DNA of 14,521 bases from Candidatus Methanocorpusculum equi (GTDB lineage Archaea > Halobacteriota > Methanomicrobia > Methanomicrobiales > Methanocorpusculaceae): contig JAGHSU010000040.1 in the NCBI GenBank assembly GCA_018065685.1, positions 1 through 14,521 on the forward strand. Reading direction: 5' to 3'. The notes beneath the pieces were generated by a model that saw only the letters and a program-made list of their open reading frames with translations, made no database searches and had not been told where the DNA came from. The translations under genes were made by a program, and so were the position numbers. Below, piece after piece: positions 1 through 6,868 of the stretch; positions within the stretch are counted from its first letter, which is position 1; each line of letters opens with the position of its first letter.

Positions 1-275
1 CTGCCTTCGTGTGTCCTTTGCGGGTTGTTGTAACTGAGATGCGGGTGTCTGAGAATAAACCGGAAATTACCGCAAATTTTTCCGTTTTCCCGCATTTTCC
101 AGGCGTGAGGCGCCCCGGCAATGTGCGATTAGCACATTGCAGCCCCACGACTGAAGAAAATGCGAATTGGGAAAACGGAAAAATTTGCGGTCATTTGCGG
201 TTGTTTTTTCGGGAGTCAGCACCACCAGTTACAACAACCCGCAAAGGACTCACGAAGGCAGTTGAATAGTTACAA
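1..275. repeat. Nested palindromic repeat element A (left edge cut)
   Basis: This is a noncoding, strongly self-complementary block. Bases 1-35 are the inverted complement of 227-261 with one mismatch. Inside, 69-91 pairs perfectly with 169-191, and 92-99 continues pairing with 156-163 past a 5-nt bulge. At the centre, 118-126 and 132-140 form a perfect 9-bp stem with a 5-nt loop. The right end (226-275) matches 6123-6172 at 43 of 50 positions, so this is a dispersed element and not a one-off hairpin. The right end carries a variant of the 12-bp terminal motif GTAACTATTCAG on the opposite strand (264-273). Its left counterpart would lie just outside the window. No transposase is encoded. The organisation resembles a MITE or a long palindromic intergenic element. 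The family is unknown to me, and the mobile nature is inferred. Confidence 0.75.
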
Positions 276-289
276 ATTGAGAATGTGAT

Positions 290-295
290 AAAAAA
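290..295 (-). terminator. T-run terminator of the ech operon
   Basis: On the minus strand a run of six T lies 8 nt after the echF stop codon, preceded by CCC and with no strong hairpin. Archaeal RNA polymerase commonly terminates at oligo-T stretches, so this is the probable 3' end of the ech transcript. Only the T run is seen; its role is inferred. Confidence 0.5.
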
Positions 296-303
296 GGGTA
301 GAC

Positions 304-705
304 TTATTCAGTCTTTTTCTCTGCTGCCGCCTTTGGTTTTTCCGGCTTCACATAGGTGATAGCAAACGTCTCTTTTCCTGATGCCTCGCGTTCCGCAGGC
401 GTTGCCGCGGCTGAATACGCTGTATCCATGGAAAGTGCTTTGAATTTGCACAAATCAATGCAGCTTCCGCAGATGATACAGCGGAACCGGTCTACTGTCC
501 AGGTCTTTGCCGCCTTATCCACGACAATCGCCTGCGAAGGACAGCGTTTCTGACAGATGGTACAGGAGGTGCACTTCGACGGGTCAAAAACCAGTTTTCC
601 GCGGGTTGCATCAAATCGTTTTGCAGGCTCTGCCGGGAATCTGGTGGTAACCGGTTTTTTCACAAACTGTTTTGTGATGGTCTTTAACATCTTCATGACA
701 ATCAC
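304..705 (-). CDS. echF: Ech hydrogenase subunit EchF, 2x[4Fe-4S] polyferredoxin
   Basis: NuoI-like electron-transfer subunit of the energy-converting [NiFe] hydrogenase. It relays electrons between soluble ferredoxin and the EchC cluster on the cytoplasmic face of the membrane. Two ferredoxin motifs are visible: C45-x2-C48-x2-C51-x3-C55-P and C76-x2-C79-x2-C82-x3-C86. They are enough for two [4Fe-4S] clusters, as in characterised EchF proteins. The basic N-terminus is followed by the cluster domain, and residues about 103-133 form a charged Ala/Lys/Glu-rich tail that I do not regard as part of the fold. The GTG at 705 overlaps the echE stop (GTGA). An ATG at 696, with GGAG 11 nt upstream, is an equally good start and would remove three residues. 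It is the last gene of the operon, followed by a T-run. Confidence 0.93.
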   Translation of the reverse strand: MIVMKMLKTITKQFVKKPVTTRFPAEPAKRFDATRGKLVFDPSKCTSCTICQKRCPSQAIVVDKAAKTWTVDRFRCIICGSCIDLCKFKALSMDTAYSAAATPAEREASGKETFAITYVKPEKPKAAAEKKTE

Positions 706-1783
706 CGCTCCATACAGCCGATACAGGGATCTATCGTCAAGACAATCTGCGGGACATCGGCAAGCTCACAGCCTTTCAGCATCTCAACAAGGGCGGGAAC
801 GTTTGTAAGTGTCGGGGTTCTCACCCTGAACTGTACCAGATTCTTAGTTCCGTTTCCGCGAAGATAATGGATTACCTCACCTCTTGGCTGCTCGGAACGG
901 CTGAAGTACTCCCCGTCAGGGTTTCCTTTCACAGGTACTGCCACGTCTCCTTCAGGCATGTCCGAGATGAGACGCCGAATCAGCTCCCCCGACTGGAACA
1001 GCTCTTTGCACCGTACCTCACAGCGTGCATATCCGTCGCATCCGTCGGATACCACCGGCTTAAATCCGATGTCCTGATATGCCAGATAGTCGGTCATCCG
1101 GACATCAAAGGGAATGCCGCTTCCGCGGGCAACAGGACCTACGGCACCTAAAAGATGAGCCTGCTCTTTTCCAAGGATTCCTTTTCCGCAGAGACGCTTC
1201 TTCATCGTGTAGTCGCCGAGGAAGACTTTTGTAAACTCCTGCATCTCGTCCTCAAGAGCATCCAGACTGAATGCCATTGATGACAGGGTATCTTCCGGAA
1301 TGTCGCGGCGCACGCCTCCTACCTTGCAGACGCTCTGAAAACACGTCCGCCGGTGGTCTTTTCGAGATCATCCAGGATTCCCTCACGAAGTTTCCAGGCT
1401 GAGTAGAACAGGCTTTCAAATCCGAGAGCATCTGCAAAGAGGCCGAGCCAGAGCAGGTGGCTGTGGATACGCGAGTACTCGCCCCAGAGTGTTCTGAGGT
1501 AGCGGGCACGCTCAGGGATTTCAACGCCCATCATGGCCTCGATTCCCTGACAGTAGGTGGATGAGTGGGTGAAACTGCAGATACCGCAGATACGCTCCGC
1601 AATAAAGACGAAGTCCTGATAGTCGCGGGTGGGGACAAGGCTTTCCAGGCCGCGGTGCACATACCCGATGGAGGGGATGGCCTCTACCACATGTTCATCC
1701 TCTACTGCCAGATCGAGATGAATCGGTTCGGGGAGCACCGGATGCTGCGGTCCGAACGGGATGATTGTGCGTCTGTCCGTCAT
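702..1783 (-). pseudogene. echE: Ech hydrogenase large subunit EchE, interrupted by a frameshift
   Basis: NuoD-like catalytic subunit that carries the [NiFe] site for H2 oxidation or evolution. Both metal-binding pairs are present but in different frames. The N-terminal part (1783 down to a TAG at 1319) has RxCGIC with C66 and C69. The C-terminal part (open from about 1337 to 702) ends with DPCIGCMER. After GGRVF the first frame runs on as RASAR-stop. Reading one base back at the TTTTC of 1337-1341 gives QSVCKVGGVRRDI, which restores the family sequence. The joined protein would be about 358 residues, the normal EchE length. One missing T or C explains the break. A sequencing error, a real inactivating deletion or -1 recoding are all possible. 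Separate translation of the second part from GTG 1313 is unlikely to give an active enzyme, since both Cys pairs are needed in one fold. The start overlaps the echD stop. Confidence 0.9.
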
Positions 1784-2220
1784 TTTTCCGCCTCCTTTGC
1801 AGCGGCTGCCTGAGGTGCCGCATCTTTTGCTTCATCCTCTGCTTTCGCCGCTTTCGGTACTTTCGTTACCTTCGGTTCGGCTGCCTGTTTCCGGAACGGG
1901 TACGGGACCGAGGTTCGTATGAAGGTCCCGCCAAAGTCGATGGAAAGTCCTTTGAATGTGAATCCGTAAAGATCGTAAATCTCATTTTCGTACACAAATG
2001 CTCCGGGGTACACGCCGGTAATCGAAGGGATTTCAGCACCTTCCTCAGCATTAATGCGGATGTGACGGATACTTCCTTCCTTATCAAAGGAATAGGTAAT
2101 ATCGTATGCATCAGGGGCCGGAGAACAGGTCATAACAACCAGACGGCACCCGTCGTTTTTCAGCTCCTCAACGGCTGAAACAAGTTCTGATACTGATTTC
2201 ATCTCAATTTCCGGATTCAT
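1780..2220 (-). CDS. echD: Ech hydrogenase subunit EchD (NuoC/30 kDa-like)
   Basis: Hydrophilic subunit of the Ech complex, homologous to the 30-kDa (NuoC) subunit of complex I. It has no cofactor and supports the large subunit and quinone/ion-module interface region. The family signature is seen at residues 72-91 (PGAFVYENEIYDLYGFTFKG), followed by GLSIDFGG and a PYPFRK segment. Residues 111-146 form a low-complexity Ala/Lys/Glu tail, which is unusual for this small subunit. The start overlaps the echC stop by 4 nt, and the stop overlaps the echE start by 4 nt, indicating translational coupling. The reading frame is intact. Confidence 0.9.
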   Translation of the reverse strand: MNPEIEMKSVSELVSAVEELKNDGCRLVVMTCSPAPDAYDITYSFDKEGSIRHIRINAEEGAEIPSITGVYPGAFVYENEIYDLYGFTFKGLSIDFGGTFIRTSVPYPFRKQAAEPKVTKVPKAAKAEDEAKDAAPQAAAAKEAEK

Positions 2221-2651
2221 TTTTTCTCCTCCATAGCGGCACGCTTTTCTTCCAGAATGCCGATTGCCTTTACAATTCCCTCGATTAAGGCTTCAGGCCG
2301 CACCGAGCATCCCGGAACATAGACATCCACCGGAATGACGGTGTCAATGCCGCCTGATACATTGTAGCAGTCGCGGAACACACCGCCTGATGATGCACAG
2401 ATACCAACTGCCACAACCACCTTCGGCGCCGGAATCTGTTCATAGAGATTTTTCAGGACCTCTTTGTTCTGTTCGTTTACGCCTCCGGTAACCACAAAGA
2501 TATCCGCATGGGCGGGGTTTCCGGTGTTTACGATACCGAAGCGCTCCACATCATACATAGGGGTAAGGGCTGCCAGTATCTCAATATCACAGCCGTTGCA
2601 GCTCGATGCGTTGTAGTGGAGAATCCATGGTGATTTTGCTGATGATGTCAT
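2217..2651 (-). CDS. echC: Ech hydrogenase small subunit EchC (NuoB-like)
   Basis: Small subunit holding the proximal [4Fe-4S] cluster next to the [NiFe] centre of EchE. The four expected cysteines are all present: C18 and C21 in SSCNGCDIE, C85 in VGICASSGG and C115 in VYVPGCSVRPE. The 144-residue length fits the compact EchC/NuoB type. It has no signal peptide, consistent with a cytoplasmic-side hydrogenase module. It overlaps echB upstream and echD downstream by 4 nt each. Assignment to Ech rather than Eha, Mbh or formate hydrogenlyase rests on the six-gene order and subunit sizes. Confidence 0.94.
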   Translation of the reverse strand: MTSSAKSPWILHYNASSCNGCDIEILAALTPMYDVERFGIVNTGNPAHADIFVVTGGVNEQNKEVLKNLYEQIPAPKVVVAVGICASSGGVFRDCYNVSGGIDTVIPVDVYVPGCSVRPEALIEGIVKAIGILEEKRAAMEEKK

Positions 2652-3529
2652 AGCATACCTCCTGCAGATAAGATGCCGATTACAATGATGTTAATCACTC
2701 CGAGGATTAAGGTGATAAGCCAGAGACTTTTAACCGTCATCTGCCAGGTAACTCTGGGGAATATGTTATCGATGACGATTTCAAGGATGAATGCCGCAAG
2801 GGCAACAATAATTCCAAGGATCGGGTATCCTCCGAAGAAGAGGACAATCAGACCTAAGAAGATGACCGTCTCGTACCAGTGGGCAATCTCAACATTTGCA
2901 AGGGTTTTTCCCGCAAAGGAAGAGGTAACTCCTTTTACCAGCTCCTGGTGTGCGTGGTGGGAGGTTGAGATATCAAACGGAGATTTTCTAAGCTTCAGGG
3001 TGAGAACCGCTATTAAGGCCACGAAGACTCCCGGAAGGTAGCAGATGGCAGGAAGACCTGATGCAAAGAAGATTTCAGAAACCATGAAGGTGCCTGTAAC
3101 CATGAAGAGCCCTGCACCGATGAGAATTAAAATCGGCTCTGCAACCATTACCGAGAGCAGCTCACGCTCCGCACCTATGTGTGAGTACGGGGCGTTTGCC
3201 GCGTAGGCTGCGAGTATGATAAATGTGTGGGCAAGCGCCAGACAGAACACAATCAGGAGGATGTTGAATCCGCCAAAGAGCAGTGCGCCTGAAAGGGCAA
3301 TGAAGACCAGATAGGAGATGGTAAATATTTTTTCCACCGGATTTGCAAAGACCTTTTCCTTGTGCCAGAGTTTTGCAACATCGTAGAACGGCTGAAGAAT
3401 CGGAGGTCCTCTTCTGCTCTGCATCTTTGCGGTGAGTTTTCTGTCGATTCCTGAAAGGATTCCTCCAAGGAACGGGGCGGCGATGAGGAATACGACAGCG
3501 CCGATTACCATCAGAATTATCTGGTTCAT
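2648..3529 (-). CDS. echB: Ech hydrogenase membrane subunit EchB (NuoH-like)
   Basis: Integral membrane subunit that links the hydrogenase module to the ion-translocating membrane arm (homologue of NuoH/HyfC). About eight hydrophobic segments are visible across 293 residues. The cytoplasmic loop after the first helix contains DRKLTAKMQSRRGPPILQPF, the family signature with the RxGP element. A second conserved acidic region, GAERELLSVMVAEPIL, lies near the middle, and an SPFDISTSHHAHQELV motif follows. The ATG overlaps the echA stop as ATGA. The frame is intact and of family-typical length. Confidence 0.94.
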   Translation of the reverse strand: MNQIILMVIGAVVFLIAAPFLGGILSGIDRKLTAKMQSRRGPPILQPFYDVAKLWHKEKVFANPVEKIFTISYLVFIALSGALLFGGFNILLIVFCLALAHTFIILAAYAANAPYSHIGAERELLSVMVAEPILILIGAGLFMVTGTFMVSEIFFASGLPAICYLPGVFVALIAVLTLKLRKSPFDISTSHHAHQELVKGVTSSFAGKTLANVEIAHWYETVIFLGLIVLFFGGYPILGIIVALAAFILEIVIDNIFPRVTWQMTVKSLWLITLILGVINIIVIGILSAGGML

Positions 3530-5462
3530 AAGAGTACCCCCAGAATGCCAAGTACAAACATGGCGACAATAATTACCAGTGCAATTATCTGCGAAGGTTT
3601 AAGCAGTTTCTTTTCGCCGACGTACTCTTCGAGATAGTAGTTGGATGTTTTCGGCTCTTTGTACACGCCAAGGGAACCTGAAAACATTCCTTCGGAATTG
3701 ACCGCTCTTCCGTTCAGGTACGGAGGAACAATTCTTCCGCCCGATTTCACCCCTGCTGCGGAGGCCGCAAGCAGAAGCAGGAGAATGATGAGCATCAGCC
3801 CGCAGAGAGCAATTGTATCAATCGCAAAGAGGCCGCTTCCGATTGCTTCTCCCGAGAACGGGGCAATGACATATTTGGTGATAAGCGGGAATCCTGCGGA
3901 GGCGATTATTGTGAGGATGCCGATAACTGATACGGAAAATCCTTCACTGAAGTTGAGTCTCTGTCTCTTCTCCTTTGGTTTTGCCATTCTCATAAAGAGT
4001 TTTCCAAGCCACTTGGTCCAGTAGAAGACGGTAAGGGCCGAGCCGAAGGCAAGAACAGCTATGAAGATGAACCCGAGCGGGGCAGAGAGGAATGCTTCAA
4101 CGGTTGCCCATTTGGAGATGAGCATTCCAAACGGTGCCAGATACATTCCTGCAATTCCGACAACCATCATGGTCGCAAGAAGAGGTTGGCGTACCAGGAG
4201 GGCATCCATGTCCTCGATGTCGCGGCTCCCGATCTTATGCTCGACTGCTCCGACACAGAGGAAGAGGAGACACTTGGCAACTGCGTGGAAGATGGTAAGG
4301 AGAATTGCTGCGGTGATTGCTTCCGGTGTTCCGATTCCGACACAGGCAACGATGAGTCCCAGGTTTGCTATTGTTGAGTATGCAAGTACACGCTTTGCGT
4401 TACTCTGGGCAATTGCGAGGGCGGATGTCGCAAGGAAGGTGAAGGCACCTACAAAGGCGAGCGCAATGCCGACCCATGTCTGGTGGAAGAGCGGGGCGAG
4501 CACAATTAAGAGGAATACACCGGCTTTTACCATCGTTGAGGAGTGCAGCAGTGCTGATACCGGAGTCGGAGCAACCATTGCACCTGTAAGCCATGTGGAA
4601 AAGGGAAGCTGGGCCGCTTTGGTGAGTCCGGCGAGGGCAAGGAGTGCAAGCGGGATTGTGATTACTGCTACATTTCCGTATGCTAAAAGGTTTGGAAGGA
4701 AGAGGAGATCTGCTGCCGGGTCGATGAGGGATAAATATATGAGTGCCCCGGTAAAGGCAATGCCTCCGGTTAAGTTCATCCAGACTGCTCTGAATGAGTT
4801 GGTGACCGCTTCACCGGTTTGTGAGTACCCGGTTAACAGGAACGAACAAAGGGTTGTCACTTCCCAGAAGGCAAGTATTATCAGGAGGTTTGCCGAAAGG
4901 ACATGCCGAACATTGCCGAGAGGAAGAGGAAGAGGATAACAAAGAAGTAGCAGCGGCGGTCTTTGATATTCGCATTGTGTGCAGCATAGTCTTTCATGTA
5001 GCCTAAGGCGTAGACGCAGATAAGAGAGCCTATGATGCCTATAATGAGCACCATAATGAGCGACAGGTTGTTAAGAGTAAAGGTTATCTCAGATCCTGTC
5101 GCGGCAATTCCCGATACTTCAAGGAAGATGAGAAGACCTGCCTGAATGAGAGCGAGGATAAGTGCCAGCGGTTTTTTGTATCTGATGGCAAGTCCGACAA
5201 TTATTGCCGCAATAATGAGTTCTACGATGAAAAGAACCGTCCATATCCAGGGAATTGATGCGGTGGCAACGGATATTCCCGTTCCCCATGCGGTAACTGC
5301 GAGGAATATGGATGCTCCAATCAGTACAACTGCTGCTGCGGTCACAACGATGCTTCTTAGGATGTGCGGCCTGCAGACAGCAAGCAGTACGGCTGCTGCG
5401 AGGGGCACTACCAGCAGCAGGAATATGGTGAGTAACTCCGGCGTGTACATTGGGTTTTTCAC
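3526..5462 (-). pseudogene. echA: Ech hydrogenase ion-pump subunit EchA, interrupted by a frameshift
   Basis: NuoL/Mrp-antiporter-like polytopic membrane protein, proposed to translocate H+ or Na+ for the Ech complex. It is encoded in two frames. The N-terminal part (5462 to the TGA at 4881) has about six hydrophobic helices and ends MFGMSFRQTS-stop. The C-terminal part (open from about 4895 to 3526) resumes as SANLLIILAFWEVTTLCSFLL and includes KAAQLPFSTWLTGAMVAPTPVSALLHSS, the antiporter core. Together they give about 640 residues, the normal EchA size. Adding one T to the TTT run at 4896-4898 restores a continuous protein. The start is GTG 5462 or ATG 5450. Neither has a clear Shine-Dalgarno, but a TATA-like sequence about 22 nt before the ATG suggests leaderless initiation at 5450. 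Sequencing error, true inactivation or recoding cannot be separated from sequence alone. Confidence 0.9.
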
Positions 5463-5466
5463 TGGG

Positions 5467-5479
5467 ATATTATATGGTA
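5467..5479 (-). promoter_or_regulatory. Putative TATA box of the ech operon
   Basis: The minus strand reads TACCATATAATAT, an AT-rich archaeal TATA-like element centred about 22 nt upstream of the ATG at 5450 of echA. If it is used, the mRNA would be nearly leaderless, which fits the missing ribosome binding site. The position is inferred from spacing only. Confidence 0.45.
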
Positions 5480-5482
5480 TTT

Positions 5483-5504
5483 ATCACTATTAATCATTGT
5501 GATT
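5483..5504. promoter_or_regulatory. Inverted repeats next to the ech promoter, possible operator
   Basis: ATCAC (5483-5487) is mirrored by GTGAT (5499-5503), and a tighter dyad AATCA-TTG-TGATT occupies 5492-5504. Both lie immediately upstream of the proposed TATA box of the minus-strand operon, where a regulator could act on TFB/TBP recruitment. The symmetry is visible, but arms of 5 bp are short enough to occur by chance. Confidence 0.3.
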
Positions 5505-5852
5505 TTGAATAGAGACGTTTTTGCAGGCAGTCTGCCCTCTGATTTGGAATATCTGGTGTATTCTGATGCGGATTAGGCGGGGATGCGCAGAGGGTGTGAT
5601 GTAACGGGGGCCGACTGGGCAGTGAGCCGGGAATCGTAAAAATAAGAGAGTGATTCTGTTAAAATGAGCGTATTTCATGGGTTTTTATCCCGGTTACCCC
5701 TCTAATTTATGTAATAATCACGCCAGCGATGATACGGGATGCGGGTGTACTGCTTCCGTCGCGTAGGTAAGAACAGGGAATCTGTTGGGATGGTGCGGTG
5801 GCTTTTACCTTCCGGGAACACACATCTCCTGGCGGCAAAACGAAACAAAAAG
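5505..5852. other. Intergenic region upstream of ech, no gene recognised
   Basis: About 350 nt between the ech promoter and repeat element B. The possible short frames here have no recognisable protein features. I see no tRNA, no riboswitch and no strong hairpin. An 11-nt match (GATGCGGGTGT) to bases 39-49 of element A occurs at 5739-5749 and may be a decayed trace of the same repeat or chance. Confidence 0.4.
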
Positions 5853-6172
5853 GTAACTATTCAGCCTATATTCTATATCGTCCTGTTACTGAGAGTGGGT
5901 ATGTGCAACAAGAACGCAGACCCCGCAGACCGGGGAAAGAAATTCCGCCTCGGGAGAAACCCGAGGGGACGCTAACCACTCGGAATTTCTTTCCCTCCAT
6001 CGATATGAATGAAGTAGGTATTAGCTAACCATCTAACCAATTGGAGTGACCATTCCGGATAAAATTATCAATTTCTTTCCTTAGTCTGCGAAGTCTGCGC
6101 TCTTGTTGCCCATACGCATCGTCAGTTACAACAACCCGCGAAGAGCACACGAAGGAAACTGAATAGTTACAA
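5853..6172. repeat. Nested palindromic repeat element B, MITE-like
   Basis: This is a noncoding element with perfect 12-bp terminal inverted repeats, GTAACTATTCAG at 5853-5864 and its complement at 6159-6170. Inside, 5899-5944 is the inverted complement of 6070-6115 at 39 of 46 positions. A third level is nested on the left side: 5933-5947 pairs perfectly with 5981-5995, and within it 5948-5954 pairs with 5960-5966 around the loop AGAAA. The 11-mer GGAAAGAAATT occurs three times (5934-5944 direct; 5984-5994 and 6070-6080 inverted), so two alternative folds compete. The right end (6123-6172) matches element A (226-275) at 43 of 50 positions. There is no transposase and no clear target-site duplication. 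It is probably a non-autonomous mobile or recombinogenic repeat. Confidence 0.75.
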
Positions 6173-6187
6173 TACGAAATCGTAAAT

Positions 6188-6211
6188 AAAAAAACGCGGA
6201 AAATAATCCGC
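6188..6211 (-). terminator. Hairpin plus T7 terminator after pfdA
   Basis: Directly after the pfdA stop the minus strand has GCGGA-TTATTT-TCCGC, a 5-bp stem with a 6-nt loop, followed by one G and seven T. This looks like a bacterial-type intrinsic terminator and marks the 3' end of the rps19e-pfdA operon. Confidence 0.7.
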
Positions 6212-6682
6212 TTACATCTGCGGCTGCTGCTGAGCCTGGACTGCAGAATAAATCTCCTGCATCCGGGCATCAACCGCCTGCATCTGTTCCTGCAGTTTGG
6301 AAATCGATTCCGTCAGACGCTTTTGTGAAGCTTCCATCTCGGTAATCCGGTCATTCAGATACGAGACCGCCTCATCAGCCTGCTTTTCAACAGTGATGCC
6401 TGCCCCGATAGTGACAAGCATCGTCTGCGTGTCAGGGACCGCGGCACGGACCGACACCTCTCCTCCGAGCGGAAGAAGGACTGTTGTTCCTGCTGCTGCA
6501 CCCTGTAAAGCGTTCAGTGTCTCAATCGAAGAACGTGCCTCCGACATCGCAGCTCCGATGAACTTCAGCTGCTCTGAAAGCATCGTGAACTGATTCGAGT
6601 ACTCCGCGGCATATGCCTGAAGTGATTGAATCTCCTGTTCCAGCGTCATCTGCGGAACCGCTGCATTTGTTTTAGCTGCCAT
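6212..6682 (-). CDS. pfdA: Prefoldin subunit alpha
   Basis: Alpha subunit of the hexameric archaeal prefoldin (alpha2 beta4), an ATP-independent chaperone that captures unfolded proteins and passes them to the thermosome. The 156 residues show the expected pattern: an N-terminal coiled-coil (about 14-60), a central beta region with LLPLGGEVSVRAAV and MLVTIGAGITVEK, and a C-terminal coiled-coil (about 95-145), ending in a Gln-rich tail. ATG 6682 is chosen over the upstream GTG 6688 because MAAKT begins a typical prefoldin alpha N-terminus and a GGGTG element precedes it. The gene overlaps the end of rpl18a by 11 nt. It is the last gene of the ribosomal operon. Confidence 0.93.
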   Translation of the reverse strand: MAAKTNAAVPQMTLEQEIQSLQAYAAEYSNQFTMLSEQLKFIGAAMSEARSSIETLNALQGAAAGTTVLLPLGGEVSVRAAVPDTQTMLVTIGAGITVEKQADEAVSYLNDRITEMEASQKRLTESISKLQEQMQAVDARMQEIYSAVQAQQQPQM

Positions 6683-6857
6683 CGGCACCCTTTACGGACT
6701 CAATGGCGATATACTTGCGTTCAAGTCTGTGCTTGCTGCCGAAAATTGCAAGAGTGAACTCTCCTGCAAGCTTCTCGGAGGGGGCATCGACTATTTTTGT
6801 AAAGGGTCTCATCTCTCCATCGTTTAAGAATTTACCCTTAACCTCAAATTTCGGCAT
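6672..6857 (-). CDS. rpl18a: Large subunit ribosomal protein L18Ae (LX)
   Basis: Small ribosomal protein of 61 residues, the archaeal LX form equal to one domain of eukaryotic L18a/L20A. The start MPKFEVKGKF and the segment MRPFTKIVDAP are typical, and the LAIFGSKHRLERKYIAIESV part forms the C-terminal half of the RNA-binding fold. A GAGGT Shine-Dalgarno lies about 8 nt before the ATG. It sits between eif6 and pfdA, a common euryarchaeal order. Confidence 0.95.
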   Translation of the reverse strand: MPKFEVKGKFLNDGEMRPFTKIVDAPSEKLAGEFTLAIFGSKHRLERKYIAIESVKGADGS

Positions 6858-6868
6858 ATTATTCTACC

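Noticed and set aside
9..269. 86-residue open frame within element A
   Set aside because: It lies wholly within the palindrome; the protein has no recognisable features, and openness on palindromic DNA is not evidence of coding.
1313..1319. Re-initiation at GTG 1313 as a separate gene for the EchE C-terminal half
   Set aside because: The GGAGG lies only 1 nt before the GTG, and both metal-ligand pairs are needed in one protein; sequence upstream of the GTG in this frame still matches the family.
1319..1345. Canonical programmed -1 frameshift signal (X XXY YYZ heptamer) at echE
   Set aside because: GTTTTCA does not fit the heptamer, and no clear stimulatory stem or upstream Shine-Dalgarno is visible; recoding stays only a possibility.
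4061..4939. 292-residue plus-strand frame opposite echA
   Set aside because: Antisense shadow of a clear membrane-protein gene; its Ala/Arg/Ser/Pro-rich sequence is an artefact of the opposite strand.
5490..5678. 62-residue minus-strand frame upstream of echA
   Set aside because: No ribosome binding site, no family resemblance, and it ends inside the proposed ech operator region.
5739..6028. Two overlapping plus-strand frames of 76-78 residues
   Set aside because: They run into the inverted repeats of element B, and their composition reflects the repeat, not a protein.
1..6172. CRISPR-like array from the recurring repeats
   Set aside because: There are only two dispersed copies with inverted arms; no regular direct repeats with spacers and no cas genes.
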